Source: Gelidibacter sp035515035
GTDB taxonomy: Bacteria; Bacteroidota; Bacteroidia; Flavobacteriales; Flavobacteriaceae
Direction of reading: 5' to 3'
DNA length: 46,486 nt
Assembly (NCBI RefSeq): GCF_035515035.1
Contig: NZ_DATJCA010000030.1
Coordinates: forward strand, 1-46,486
Shown here one piece after another: positions 24,425 through 33,019 of this stretch. Numbering within the stretch: the first letter of the stretch is position 1; each line of letters begins with the position of its first letter. Below the pieces are notes generated by a model. The model searched no databases and was not told the origin of the DNA. It saw nothing but the letters and a program-made list of their open reading frames with translations. The position numbers were made by a program, and so were the translations under genes.

Positions 24425-25795
24425 ATGAAAATGAATAGGTCTTTAATTGATAAATACAATGTTGCCGGTCCAAGATATACCAGTTATCCGACGGTTCCTT
24501 ATTGGGTTGATGACACGTTTTCTATGAAAGCTTGGAAGGATTCACTTCTTAAGTCTTTTGCGGAAAGTAATGTAGAGGAGGGGATGAGTCTATACATCCA
24601 TCTCCCATTTTGTGAAAGTTTATGTACGTTTTGTGGCTGCCACAAACGGATTACCAAGCAACATAATGTTGAAATACCGTACATCAATGCCCTAGTGAAA
24701 GAGTGGGACCTTTATTGTGATCTGTTGCCCTCAAAACCCAAAATAAAGGAAATGCACTTTGGAGGTGGCACACCCACCTTTTTCTCACCTACCCATTTGA
24801 GCTTGCTCATCAACTCCATTTTAAGACGTGCCACTTTGGCTGACAATTATGAGTTCAGCTTTGAAGGCCATCCCAATAATACGACAGTACAACATTTACA
24901 AACTTTTTATGACCTCGGCTTTAGACGTGTCAGTTTTGGAGTTCAGGATTATAATGAAACGGTGCAAAAGGCAATCCATAGAATTCAGCCTTTTGAGAAT
25001 GTCAAACGGGTGACTGAGCAGGCTAAAGCCATCGGTTATGATTCGGTTGGACATGATCTTATTTTCGGATTGCCATTTCAAACCGAAGAGCACATCAAAG
25101 AAACTATTGCAAAAACAAAACAGCTTCAACCTGATCGGATTGCATTTTACAGTTATGCGCATGTCCCATGGATAAAAGGCAATGGCCAACGTGGTTTTAA
25201 TGAAAGCAACCTGCCATCTGGAGACGCCAAAAGACAGCAATATGAATTGGGTAAGACCTTACTTTTTGAAGCCGGTTACCATGAAATTGGAATGGACCAT
25301 TTTGCCTTAGAATCAGATTCATTGTATCAATCCATGATAACAAATCAACTCCATCGTAATTTTATGGGCTATACGGCTTCAAAAACCAAAGCCATGATTG
25401 GCTTGGGCGTGTCGGCAATTAGCGATAGTTGGTTTGGGTTTGCCCAAAATGTAAAAAACGTTGAAGATTATTACCATTTGGTAGAGGAAGGCATTATTCC
25501 TATTGTAAAAGGTCATATCTTGAACACTGAAGATCTTATTGTCAGAAAACATATTCTTAATTTAATGTGTCAATTTGAGACCTCATGGACATCAGAAAAT
25601 CTGTATTTTGAAGAATTGCCTGAGATTTTAGAGAATTTGAAGGAAATGGAACAGGATGGGTTGTTGTTGCGTAATGAAGCACAATTGGCCATTACTGAGA
25701 AGGGTAGGCCATTCGTTAGAAACGTTTGCATGGCCTTTGATTTGCATTTAAAAAGGAAAAAGCCTGAAACACAGCTTTTTTCAATGACAGTATAA
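24425..25795 (+). CDS. hemN: Oxygen-independent coproporphyrinogen III oxidase
   Basis: A 456-residue radical SAM enzyme that decarboxylates coproporphyrinogen III to protoporphyrinogen IX without oxygen. The N-terminus (YNVAGPRYTSYPTVPYW) is the true HemN signature, not the HemW type. The [4Fe-4S] ligands are Cys63, Cys67 and Cys70 with the extra Cys72 that HemN proteins also have; the SAM motif GGGTPTF is at 113-119. A HemN C-terminal domain follows. It sits next to nirK and under a promoter with the same palindrome, so it probably supplies heme when oxygen is low and nitrite respiration or cbb3 is needed. Confidence 0.95.
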   Translation: MKMNRSLIDKYNVAGPRYTSYPTVPYWVDDTFSMKAWKDSLLKSFAESNVEEGMSLYIHLPFCESLCTFCGCHKRITKQHNVEIPYINALVKEWDLYCDLLPSKPKIKEMHFGGGTPTFFSPTHLSLLINSILRRATLADNYEFSFEGHPNNTTVQHLQTFYDLGFRRVSFGVQDYNETVQKAIHRIQPFENVKRVTEQAKAIGYDSVGHDLIFGLPFQTEEHIKETIAKTKQLQPDRIAFYSYAHVPWIKGNGQRGFNESNLPSGDAKRQQYELGKTLLFEAGYHEIGMDHFALESDSLYQSMITNQLHRNFMGYTASKTKAMIGLGVSAISDSWFGFAQNVKNVEDYYHLVEEGIIPIVKGHILNTEDLIVRKHILNLMCQFETSWTSENLYFEELPEILENLKEMEQDGLLLRNEAQLAITEKGRPFVRNVCMAFDLHLKRKKPETQLFSMTV

Positions 25796-25889
25796 ATTGT
25801 AAAGATTAAAATCAAAAGTAGACAGTAATTTTCGTTTGTCACTTTAATATAATATTACTAACTTAAATTTTTATAAAAACCACCTACCC

Positions 25890-26720
25890 ATGAAAAAGAT
25901 AATTGTTCCAATAGATTTCTCCAAGTATTCTGAATATGCCCTCGAGGCCGCAGCTATTTTGGCGAAAAAAAACAATGCTGAAATATTTGCATTACATATG
26001 TTAGAAATGTCCGATGCGATATTGACTGCTTCAAATGATGGACCAAAGCCAAAAATGTTGTTTTTCTTAAAGCTTGCCCAGCAAAAGTTTGATGAGTTTT
26101 TAAGCAAAGATTTTCTGCAAGGCATTAAAGTCACCCCAATTGTCAAACACTCCAAGGTGTTCAGTGAAGTCAGCGAAGTTGCTGAAGAGCACAATGCCGA
26201 TTTGATTGTCATGGGTTCTCATGGTGTTAGCGGGTTTACAGAGGTTTTTGTAGGTTCAAATACTGAAAAAGTAGTGCGCCATTCCAAACTTCCTGTTTTG
26301 GTAATCAAGCAAAAACCGAATAATCTTACTTTTGAAACGGTAATTTTTCCGTCTGATTTTACGGAAAAGAGTGTAGATGTCTATAAACGGGTTTTAGAAA
26401 CATTGGGAGAAAATTCCAATGTACATTTATTATATGTGAATGTTCCGGGTGAGAATTTTAAAAGTACCGCGGAGATGGAACAAAACGTCGCCAATTTTTT
26501 AATGAAAGCCGAAGGGAATATGAACAATTTAAACAAGGTTCATTATGTATCAGATTATTCCATTCAACAAGGGATTATGAATTTTTCGAATCTTTTTGGT
26601 GCCGATTTGATCGTCATGCCAACCCATGGAAGAAAAGGACTGGCAAATTTTTTTGAAGGAAGTATTTCTGAGGATTTGGCAAATCGAGCCAATCTACCGG
26701 TAATGACATTTAAAATATAG
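25890..26720 (+). CDS. Universal stress protein with two Usp domains
   Basis: A 276-residue cytoplasmic protein. The first Usp domain (about 1-145) starts KKIIVPIDFSKYSEYALEAAAILAKKNN and ends with the ATP-binding G-x2-G-x9-G-(S/N) loop (MGSHGVSGFTEVFVGSNTEKV). The second (about 150-276) begins FETVIFPSDFTEKSVDVYKR and ends MPTHGRKGLANFFEGSISED, also with the loop intact. Tandem Usp proteins often sit with anaerobic respiration genes in Bacteroidetes, and here it lies between hemN and nirK in the same direction. A strong hairpin after the gene separates it from nirK. Confidence 0.9.
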   Translation: MKKIIVPIDFSKYSEYALEAAAILAKKNNAEIFALHMLEMSDAILTASNDGPKPKMLFFLKLAQQKFDEFLSKDFLQGIKVTPIVKHSKVFSEVSEVAEEHNADLIVMGSHGVSGFTEVFVGSNTEKVVRHSKLPVLVIKQKPNNLTFETVIFPSDFTEKSVDVYKRVLETLGENSNVHLLYVNVPGENFKSTAEMEQNVANFLMKAEGNMNNLNKVHYVSDYSIQQGIMNFSNLFGADLIVMPTHGRKGLANFFEGSISEDLANRANLPVMTFKI

Positions 26721-26761
26721 AGAAATATTTATGATATTTAAGACAATAATTTATATCTTAT

Positions 26762-26802
26762 GTCATGTAACAAATAGTCATTAAGGCTATTGGTTACATG
26801 AC
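26762..26802 (+). terminator. Strong hairpin between the stress protein gene and nirK
   Basis: GTCATGTAACAAATAG (26762-26777) pairs with CTATTGGTTACATGAC (26787-26802) with one mismatch and a 9-base loop. The following GTCTTTAATT is only weakly T-rich. Termination of the stress-protein transcript is the simplest reading. Confidence 0.55.
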
Positions 26803-26830
26803 GTCTTTAATTAGGACAATAATATCCGAG

Positions 26831-26876
26831 ATATGATAAAAATCATATTTTGTGTGGTTAAATACCAATAACTTTG
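26831..26876 (+). promoter_or_regulatory. nirK promoter with perfect FNR/CRP-type palindrome
   Basis: ATATGAT-AAAA-ATCATAT (26831-26848) is a perfect 7-4-7 inverted repeat that contains ATGA-N6-TCAT. The -33-like TTTG is at 26849-26852 and the -7 TAACTTTG at 26869-26876, 26 bases before the nirK ATG. The palindrome centre is 29.5 bases before the -7 element, as at hemN. An FNR/CRP-family regulator sensing oxygen or NO is the natural reader; it is not encoded in the window. Confidence 0.7.
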
Positions 26877-26902
26877 AACCGTAAACCAATTATAATCACA
26901 AT

Positions 26903-28348
26903 ATGAAATCAAAACTAAAATTCACAGTGCTCATCGCAACAGTTTTTTTATTTAGCTGTTTCCAAGAGAAAAAAGAAAAGTATACTGCTGCTGAAGATAT
27001 CCCAGTCAGTCTGGAGATGATTGCAGAATTGACCGCACCACCCCACGTGCCAAAACCTGTAGGTAATCGTAAAGCAAAGAAACTAATTGTAAAAATGGAA
27101 ATCCTTGAAGCCGAAGGTGAAATTTCAAATGGGGTACGTTATGTATTCTGGACGTTTGGAGGTTCAGTTCCAGGAAGTTTTATCAGAGCTCGAGTAGGAG
27201 ATGAAATCGAGTTCCATTTGCAAAACCACCCAGACAACAAACTACCTCACAACATAGATCTACATGCAGTTAACGGTCCAGGTGGGGGTGCGGAGTCTTC
27301 TTTTGTTGCTCCCGGCCACGAAAAAGTGTTTTCATTTAAGGTATTGGCGCCTGGCTTGTACGTTTACCATTGTGCTACAGCTCCTGTAGGGATGCATATT
27401 GCCAACGGAATGTATGGTCTTATTTTAATAGAGCCGGAAGGTGGCTTACCTCCAGTAGATAAAGAATATTACGTTATGCAGGGCGATTTCTATACAGCGG
27501 GCCCTAACGGCGAACGTGGTTTACAACCTTTTGACATGCAGAAGGCAGTTGATGAAAAAGCGGATTATGTGGTCTTTAACGGAAAAGTAGGGGCATTGAC
27601 TGGCGATGGCGCATTAACCGCCAAAGTAGGGGAGACCGTAAGACTTTTCGTAGGTAATGGTGGACCAGGATTAGTGTCGTCTTTCCACGTTATTGGAGAA
27701 ATATTTGACCGGGTAACCGTTGAAGGCGGTAGCTTGGTCAATGAGAATGTCCAAACAACATTAATTCCTGCCGGTGGTGCAGCCATGATAGAATTTAAGG
27801 TCGATGTTCCGGGGTCTTACGTTTTGGTAGACCACTCTATTTTTAGAGCGTTCAATAAAGGTGCTTTAGGCCTGTTGAATGTAACCGGTGATGAAAATGA
27901 AAAAATCTATTCTGGAGAGCTTATGGATAATATTTACCTTCCAGAAGGTCCAGGAATCCAGAAAATGCCAACAACAAGTGAGATTAAAGAATCCGATATT
28001 CCTGCAAAGTCATTTGAGGAGCAAATGAAATTTGGAAAGCAGATTTACGGACAAACCTGTATCGCTTGTCACCAAGCAGAAGGACAGGGGATCCCAGGTG
28101 CCTTCCCTCCTTTGGCAAAATCAGACTATCTAAATGCCGATGTTGACAGAGCTATTGAAGCGGTTCTTTTCGGATTAAGTGGAGAAATTACGGTCAATGG
28201 TGAGAAGTATAACAGTATCATGACCGCCCAAATGATTTCACAAGAAGAAGTTGCCAACGTAATGACCTATGTGTATAATAGCTGGGGCAATAATAAAACC
28301 GTGGTAACTCCTGAAATGGTGAAAAAAGTGAAAGAGAGAAAGAAGTAG
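26903..28348 (+). CDS. nirK: Copper nitrite reductase with fused C-terminal cytochrome c
   Basis: A 481-residue lipoprotein (lipobox Cys19) that reduces nitrite to nitric oxide. Two cupredoxin domains span about 55-330. Type 1 copper ligands are His116, Cys157, His165 and Met170. Type 2 ligands are His121, His156 and His311. The catalytic Asp119 and His262 are also present. Residues about 370-470 are a cytochrome c domain with the heme motif CIACH (386-390) and a Met-rich stretch after it as the likely axial ligand, so electrons can enter without a separate donor. The family of NirK fused to cytochrome c is known. It heads the nirK-nirV-SCO group. Confidence 0.95.
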   Translation: MKSKLKFTVLIATVFLFSCFQEKKEKYTAAEDIPVSLEMIAELTAPPHVPKPVGNRKAKKLIVKMEILEAEGEISNGVRYVFWTFGGSVPGSFIRARVGDEIEFHLQNHPDNKLPHNIDLHAVNGPGGGAESSFVAPGHEKVFSFKVLAPGLYVYHCATAPVGMHIANGMYGLILIEPEGGLPPVDKEYYVMQGDFYTAGPNGERGLQPFDMQKAVDEKADYVVFNGKVGALTGDGALTAKVGETVRLFVGNGGPGLVSSFHVIGEIFDRVTVEGGSLVNENVQTTLIPAGGAAMIEFKVDVPGSYVLVDHSIFRAFNKGALGLLNVTGDENEKIYSGELMDNIYLPEGPGIQKMPTTSEIKESDIPAKSFEEQMKFGKQIYGQTCIACHQAEGQGIPGAFPPLAKSDYLNADVDRAIEAVLFGLSGEITVNGEKYNSIMTAQMISQEEVANVMTYVYNSWGNNKTVVTPEMVKKVKERKK

Positions 28349-28485
28349 TCGACATTGAAATTGCCCGTCTGAATGACGGAGTCGAGCAGGAAGTTGAAGT
28401 TGAATCCCGATCGGGAGAGGTTGAAAGCGATTTTTTAACAACCGACAACTGACAACAGAAATAATAAATTTAAAAAACACAAATT

Positions 28486-29262
28486 ATGCGTACCAAATTC
28501 TTCAGATTGTCCTTTGTTTTGATTTTTGTCCACATATATAGTTTTGGGCAATCTGGGGATATGGCACGTATTAATGGCGCCCGTTACATTCCGTTATACG
28601 GAAGGGATTCCACAGTAGTTGAGGTTAAGGATTTTGATTTGGATAAGTATCCGGTGACCAATGAACAGTATATGGATTTTGTTAGGAAATATCCAGAATG
28701 GCAGAAATCTAAAGCAAAAAAGATCTTTGCGGATGGGATGTACTTGCGAAATTGGAAGAATGATTTTGAACTTAATGACGACGCCAAATTAAATAGTCCT
28801 GTTACTTATGTCAGTTGGTTTGCAGCCAAAGCCTATTGCGACTGTATGGGCAAGCGCCTGCCAACCATGGACGAATGGGAATATGCGGCCATGGCAGATG
28901 AAACGGTTAAGGATGCCAGAATCAAAAAATCCTACAATGAAAAAATTCTGTCCTGGTATGAAGCCCCGCGATCCAATGAAAATTATATTGGTCAAAACCC
29001 AAAAAATTATTGGGGTGTATATGATTTACATGGCTTAGTTTGGGAATGGACCTCCGATTTCAATTCCGTTTTGCTTTCGGGTGAATCAAGAAAAGATCAG
29101 GAAACGGACAACAATTTATTCTGTGGAAGCGCCTCCTTGGGGGCTACAGATTTAATGAACTACGCAGCGTTTATGCGCTACGCATTTAGAGGCAGTATCA
29201 AGGCCAATTACGCGATAAAGAATCTCGGATTTAGATGTGCCAAGGATATTGAAACCCCATAA
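28486..29262 (+). CDS. nirV: NirV-type SUMF1/formylglycine-generating-enzyme-like protein
   Basis: A 258-residue exported protein (signal peptide ending IYSFGQ). The SUMF1/FGE-sulfatase fold is seen in order: DFDLDKYPVTNEQYMDFVRKYP near residue 50, PVTYVSWFAAKAYCDCMGKRLPTMDEWEYAA near 105, WGVYDLHGLVWEWTSDF near 177 and the C-terminal NLGFRCAK. NirV homologues lie directly downstream of nirK in many denitrifiers and have no proven enzymatic role; maturation of NirK is the usual suggestion. The pair of Cys needed for true formylglycine formation is not clearly present. It follows nirK by 137 bases, in which a CCCGATCGGG palindrome lies at 28406-28415. Confidence 0.85.
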   Translation: MRTKFFRLSFVLIFVHIYSFGQSGDMARINGARYIPLYGRDSTVVEVKDFDLDKYPVTNEQYMDFVRKYPEWQKSKAKKIFADGMYLRNWKNDFELNDDAKLNSPVTYVSWFAAKAYCDCMGKRLPTMDEWEYAAMADETVKDARIKKSYNEKILSWYEAPRSNENYIGQNPKNYWGVYDLHGLVWEWTSDFNSVLLSGESRKDQETDNNLFCGSASLGATDLMNYAAFMRYAFRGSIKANYAIKNLGFRCAKDIETP

Positions 29263-29356
29263 TGATTATGAAACGAGCATGCTATAATTATCATTACCCG
29301 TGGAAATGATTACTAGCGGAAAGCATGTGACTTTTGAAAAACAATACATATAACAC

Positions 29357-30079
29357 ATGAAAAAAACACTTTTTATACTTTGCAGTATCCTTTTTATAGG
29401 ATTTACTGCTTGTAAAAATGATAGTTCCAAAGCATCGGAAGAAGCCATTGCCTATTACTGCCCAATGGAATGCGAAGGTGATAAAACGTACGATAAACCT
29501 GGAAGTTGTCCGGTTTGTAAAATGGATTTAATCCCCGTGGAAAGCTCCAAGACCGTTAAAAAAGACTCAGATGAAATTTCAGACCTTTCAATTTTCAACC
29601 TGAAATCGACCTGGACCGATCAAAATGGCCAAGACCTTCAATTTGAAGATCTCAAAGGGGATGTTTTGGTGACGGTTATGATTTACACCTCGTGCAAAGC
29701 CGCCTGTCCAAGATTGGTGGCCGATATGCGGAATATTGAGGAGCGATTGTCAAAAAGCACAAAGGAACACGTTAAAATGGTATTGGTGAGTATTGATCCA
29801 GTTACAGATACTCCGGAACGTTTAAAGGCCTTTGCTGAAGAAAACGTCATGGATAAACACCCTTGGCTGTTTTTGCGATCATCAGAAGATAATACCCGTG
29901 AATTTGCTGCCGTTGTAGCGGTTAATTATATGAAAATTTCACCAATTGATTTTTCACATTCAAATATCATCACGGTCTTTAATGATCAAGGCGAAATGGT
30001 ATTTCAACAAGAAGGTCTTGGAGTCAATTCTGATGCCACTGTTCATAACATAGAAAAAGCGGTCGCCGCCATAAAATAG
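29357..30079 (+). CDS. SCO1/SenC-like copper chaperone fused to a heavy-metal-binding domain
   Basis: A 240-residue lipoprotein with lipid on Cys19. Residues 33-58 are a small heavy-metal-binding domain (YYCPMEC..GSCPVCKMDL) with Cys35, Cys39, Cys51 and Cys54. Residues about 75-238 are a SCO1/SenC thioredoxin-fold domain with the copper ligands Cys113 and Cys117 (CKAAC) and His201 (DFSHSN). SCO proteins insert copper into cytochrome oxidases and other copper enzymes. Placed behind nirK and nirV, this one most likely supplies NirK, and perhaps the cbb3 CuB site. The extra metal-binding head may load the SCO domain; that is inference. Confidence 0.9.
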   Translation: MKKTLFILCSILFIGFTACKNDSSKASEEAIAYYCPMECEGDKTYDKPGSCPVCKMDLIPVESSKTVKKDSDEISDLSIFNLKSTWTDQNGQDLQFEDLKGDVLVTVMIYTSCKAACPRLVADMRNIEERLSKSTKEHVKMVLVSIDPVTDTPERLKAFAEENVMDKHPWLFLRSSEDNTREFAAVVAVNYMKISPIDFSHSNIITVFNDQGEMVFQQEGLGVNSDATVHNIEKAVAAIK

Positions 30080-30137
30080 GCTAATAACTTCTTATTGCAC
30101 AAGCCAAAACCACTATAGGTTCTTATAAATAAAACTC

Positions 30138-31397
30138 ATGAAAAAACTACTCCTTTTAATGTGCTTCGTCACATTGAGCCAGACATTCTTTGCCCAGGAA
30201 TTTGGCATCGATCTTCAGTTAAGACCACGGGCTGAGTACAGACATGGCTTTAAAACCCTAGTTCCTGATGCGGCCGATGCAGCAACATTTGTATCACAAC
30301 GCTCCCGCCTTAATTTGAATTATGGCAGCGAAAAATTGAATGCTTACATTTCTTTACAAAATGTAAGAACTTGGGGAGAGGTCAGCACCTTATCGGCAAG
30401 TGATGCCAACGGCACCGCCATCCATGAAGCCTGGGCATCATTTAAATTGGATTTGGAGTTTTCATTTAAAATGGGACGTCAAGAAATCATTTATGATGAT
30501 TCGCGAATTTTTGGAAATGTAGATTGGGCACAGGCGGGAAGAAGCCACGATGCGTTTATAGCCACTTACCAACCTAATTCTAAAAACCGATTGGATATTG
30601 GTCTCGCTCTGAATGAAGAAGATGAAACCCTGTTTAAAACCGATTATGATGTCAATAACTACAAAGCATTCCAATATGCCTGGTACCATACAAGTTTTGA
30701 TAATTTAAATTTAAGTCTCTTGGCGCTCAACACAGGATTCACCTTTGATCAAGCTGGAAAACAAGAAGTGGATTACAACCAAACGCTGGGCGGTTTTGTA
30801 TCCTTTGGAAGAAAACACTTGAAGGGCGATGCATCGGTTTATTTCCAAACTGGAAAAATTGCCGATCGCAACTTAAGTGCGTATAATTTGGCGGGAAACT
30901 TACAGTATCAAATCACTGCAGAATTTGCTTTTGGTCTGGGTGCCGAATTGCTTTCAGGAACCGACATGGATGCGACATCAGACAAATTGAACTCTTTTAA
31001 CCCGTTGTTTGGGACCAATCATAAATTCAACGGATGGATGGATTATTTCTATGTGGGCAATCATATTAATTCTGTGGGACTCTTGGACATCAGTGTGCCT
31101 CTAAAATATCAGAAGGAAAAAGTAACGCTACAATTAATACCGCATCTGTTTTCATCTGCTGCAAATGTGGTAGACAATCAGGGGAATAAAAAAGACAACT
31201 ACTTAGGCACAGAAATAGATTTTTCATTCGGTTATAAAATTGCTTCTAATATTGAGTTTCAAGTGGGCTACTCCCACATGTTCGCCACTGAAACCATGGA
31301 AGTTATAAAAGGCGGCAACAGAAACAATACCACAAATTGGGCTTGGGCCATGTTTGTATTCAAACCTAAATTATTCACCCACACTGTAAATAACTAA
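30138..31397 (+). CDS. Alginate-export-family outer membrane porin
   Basis: A 419-residue outer-membrane protein with a signal peptide (LLLLMCFVTLSQTFFAQ). The body is a beta barrel of the AlgE/alginate-export type: LQLRPRAEYRHGF at the start, FVSQRSRLNLNYG, WASFKLDLEFSFKMGRQEIIYDDSRIFG near residue 100 (a hallmark of the family), repeating amphipathic strands and a C-terminal AMFVFKP. Such porins occur beside nitrite reductase genes in Bacteroidetes and may act as general or anion channels rather than alginate exporters, since no alginate synthesis genes are near. It ends the nirK operon at a clear terminator. Confidence 0.8.
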   Translation: MKKLLLLMCFVTLSQTFFAQEFGIDLQLRPRAEYRHGFKTLVPDAADAATFVSQRSRLNLNYGSEKLNAYISLQNVRTWGEVSTLSASDANGTAIHEAWASFKLDLEFSFKMGRQEIIYDDSRIFGNVDWAQAGRSHDAFIATYQPNSKNRLDIGLALNEEDETLFKTDYDVNNYKAFQYAWYHTSFDNLNLSLLALNTGFTFDQAGKQEVDYNQTLGGFVSFGRKHLKGDASVYFQTGKIADRNLSAYNLAGNLQYQITAEFAFGLGAELLSGTDMDATSDKLNSFNPLFGTNHKFNGWMDYFYVGNHINSVGLLDISVPLKYQKEKVTLQLIPHLFSSAANVVDNQGNKKDNYLGTEIDFSFGYKIASNIEFQVGYSHMFATETMEVIKGGNRNNTTNWAWAMFVFKPKLFTHTVNN

Positions 31398-31455
31398 TCT
31401 TTGTTTTTATTGTAATTTCTTTGAACGGAATTTCGAGAAAAACACCTTAAAAAAT

Positions 31456-31495
31456 TCCTTGAGGACAACCGTATTATGTCTTGAAGGATTTTTTT
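31456..31495 (+). terminator. Terminator at the end of the nirK operon
   Basis: TCCTTGAGGACA (31456-31467) pairs with TGTCTTGAAGGA (31477-31488), one mismatch and one wobble, followed by a T7 tract (31489-31495). Confidence 0.8.
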
Positions 31496-31536
31496 ATGCG
31501 TGATTCTTATCGATTGTACCATGCGTTTTTTGATAG

Positions 31537-32325
31537 ATGGATGATAAAAATTCCATTAAAATGTTAGGTAATGAGGTCTTTAGTTTAAACTATTTTTATA
31601 AAGAGGACAAAAATATCCTAAATATGATTATTGTCATGTTTTTCTCCAGTAATATAGCCATCACGGATAATTTCAGTAAGAACAATGTGCGCTATGGCCT
31701 GCATTTTATGTTCAGTAATAATAATAACGTCATTAATAACGTGTTTGAAACCAATGGTGCTGGAATAGCTTTGATGTTTTCAAAGTTTATGGAGGTAGAG
31801 CACAATGTGATTACAAAAAACTGGGGAACGGCGGCCTACGGGTTACTTTTGAAGGAAGTCACCGACGTTAACCTCAAAAACAATGTGTTTATTGAAAATA
31901 CAGTTGGAATAACGGTTGAAGGAAGTAACCGTTTGGTGTATTCCAACAACGATTTCACGAGCAATGGTTACGCCATAAGAGTGAAAGGTGCCTGTTACGA
32001 GAATGAAATTATTAAAAACAACTTTTTATATAACTCCTTCGATATTTCCTATAATGGAAAAATCAATGATAACAAATTTGATAATAATTTTTGGAGTAAT
32101 TACACCGGCTACGATTTAGATAAGGACGGCATTGGCGATGTGCCCTACCGCCCAGTAAAGCTCTTCTCATATATAGTGAATAGAACCCCAGAAGCTATAA
32201 TTCTATTGCGAAGTCTATTTATTGATCTTATAGATTTCTCTGAAAAGGTTTCTCCAGTGTTCACCCCAGATGATTTGATGGATGAAAATCCAAGAATGAA
32301 ACGCATAGACCATGATAAAAATTAA
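31537..32325 (+). pseudogene. nosD: nosD, 5' half lost
   Basis: NosD is a periplasmic right-handed beta-helix protein needed to build the CuZ centre of nitrous oxide reductase, normally about 400 residues with a signal peptide. Here only the C-terminal half remains, about residue 40 onwards of this frame (ITDNFSKNNVRYGLHFMFSN, GLLLKEVTDVNLKNNVF, NNFWSNYTGYDLDKDGIGDVPYRP). The first ~35 residues are unlike NosD and lack a signal peptide, so the product could not be exported. Just upstream, a KYDYCHVF fragment in another frame hints at frameshift decay. The frame overlaps nosF by 14 bases, the ancestral operon layout. Confidence 0.85.
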
Positions 32326-33019
32326 GGATTTATATAAAAAATTTGGAAAAAATGAGGTTTTAAGTGGCCTCAATTTGGAAATCGGTGAAGGCGGAATATT
32401 TGCCGTCTTAGGCCCAAACGGCTCAGGAAAAACAACCTTGATCAAGTGTTTGTTGGGCATGGTTATTCCAAATAAAGGCGAGTTCACTGTATTGGGAGAG
32501 AATATAAAAAGTGGCTCTAATTACCGACACAAAATAGATTATTTACCTCAAATCGCTAATTTTCCAAATAACTTAAAAGTAAAGGAATTAATAACAATGA
32601 TTAAAGATCTACGTGGTAAAACCTCTTTGGATCAAGACTTAATCAGTCTGTTTAAATTAGAACCGTTTTTAGATAAAAAATTAGGAAACCTTTCTGGGGG
32701 CACCAAACAAAAGGTAAACTTGGTATTGACCTTTATGTTTGATAGTCCTTTGGTGATCTTGGACGAACCAACTTCAGGTTTAGATCCCATTTCATTATTG
32801 CGTTTGAAAAAATTAATCCAAGCAGAAAAAGCCAAAGGTAAAACCATTCTGATTACCTCACATATTATGAGTTTTGTTGAAGAAATTTCAGATGAAATTG
32901 TATTCCTATTAGAGGGTAAAATTTACTTTAAAGGAACGATTTCAGAACTTAGAAACAAAACCAATCAACCGGATTTCGAACATGCCATCGCATCCATATT
33001 AACTGACAATCATGTTTAA
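32312..33019 (+). CDS. nosF: NosF, ABC transporter ATPase of the nitrous-oxide reductase maturation system
   Basis: A 235-residue ABC ATPase. The Walker A is GPNGSGKTT at 34-42, the signature LSGG at 127-130, the Walker B VILDEP at 148-153 and the D-loop SGLDP follows; a switch His is in ITSHIM. The family assignment comes from position between nosD and nosY and the short, NosF-like length. NosF and NosY form the inner-membrane pump that works with NosD in CuZ assembly. The frame is complete and all motifs are intact, unlike nosD. It overlaps nosD by 14 bases and nosY by 8. With nosD broken and no nosZ seen, its use is doubtful. Confidence 0.88.
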   Translation: MIKIKDLYKKFGKNEVLSGLNLEIGEGGIFAVLGPNGSGKTTLIKCLLGMVIPNKGEFTVLGENIKSGSNYRHKIDYLPQIANFPNNLKVKELITMIKDLRGKTSLDQDLISLFKLEPFLDKKLGNLSGGTKQKVNLVLTFMFDSPLVILDEPTSGLDPISLLRLKKLIQAEKAKGKTILITSHIMSFVEEISDEIVFLLEGKIYFKGTISELRNKTNQPDFEHAIASILTDNHV

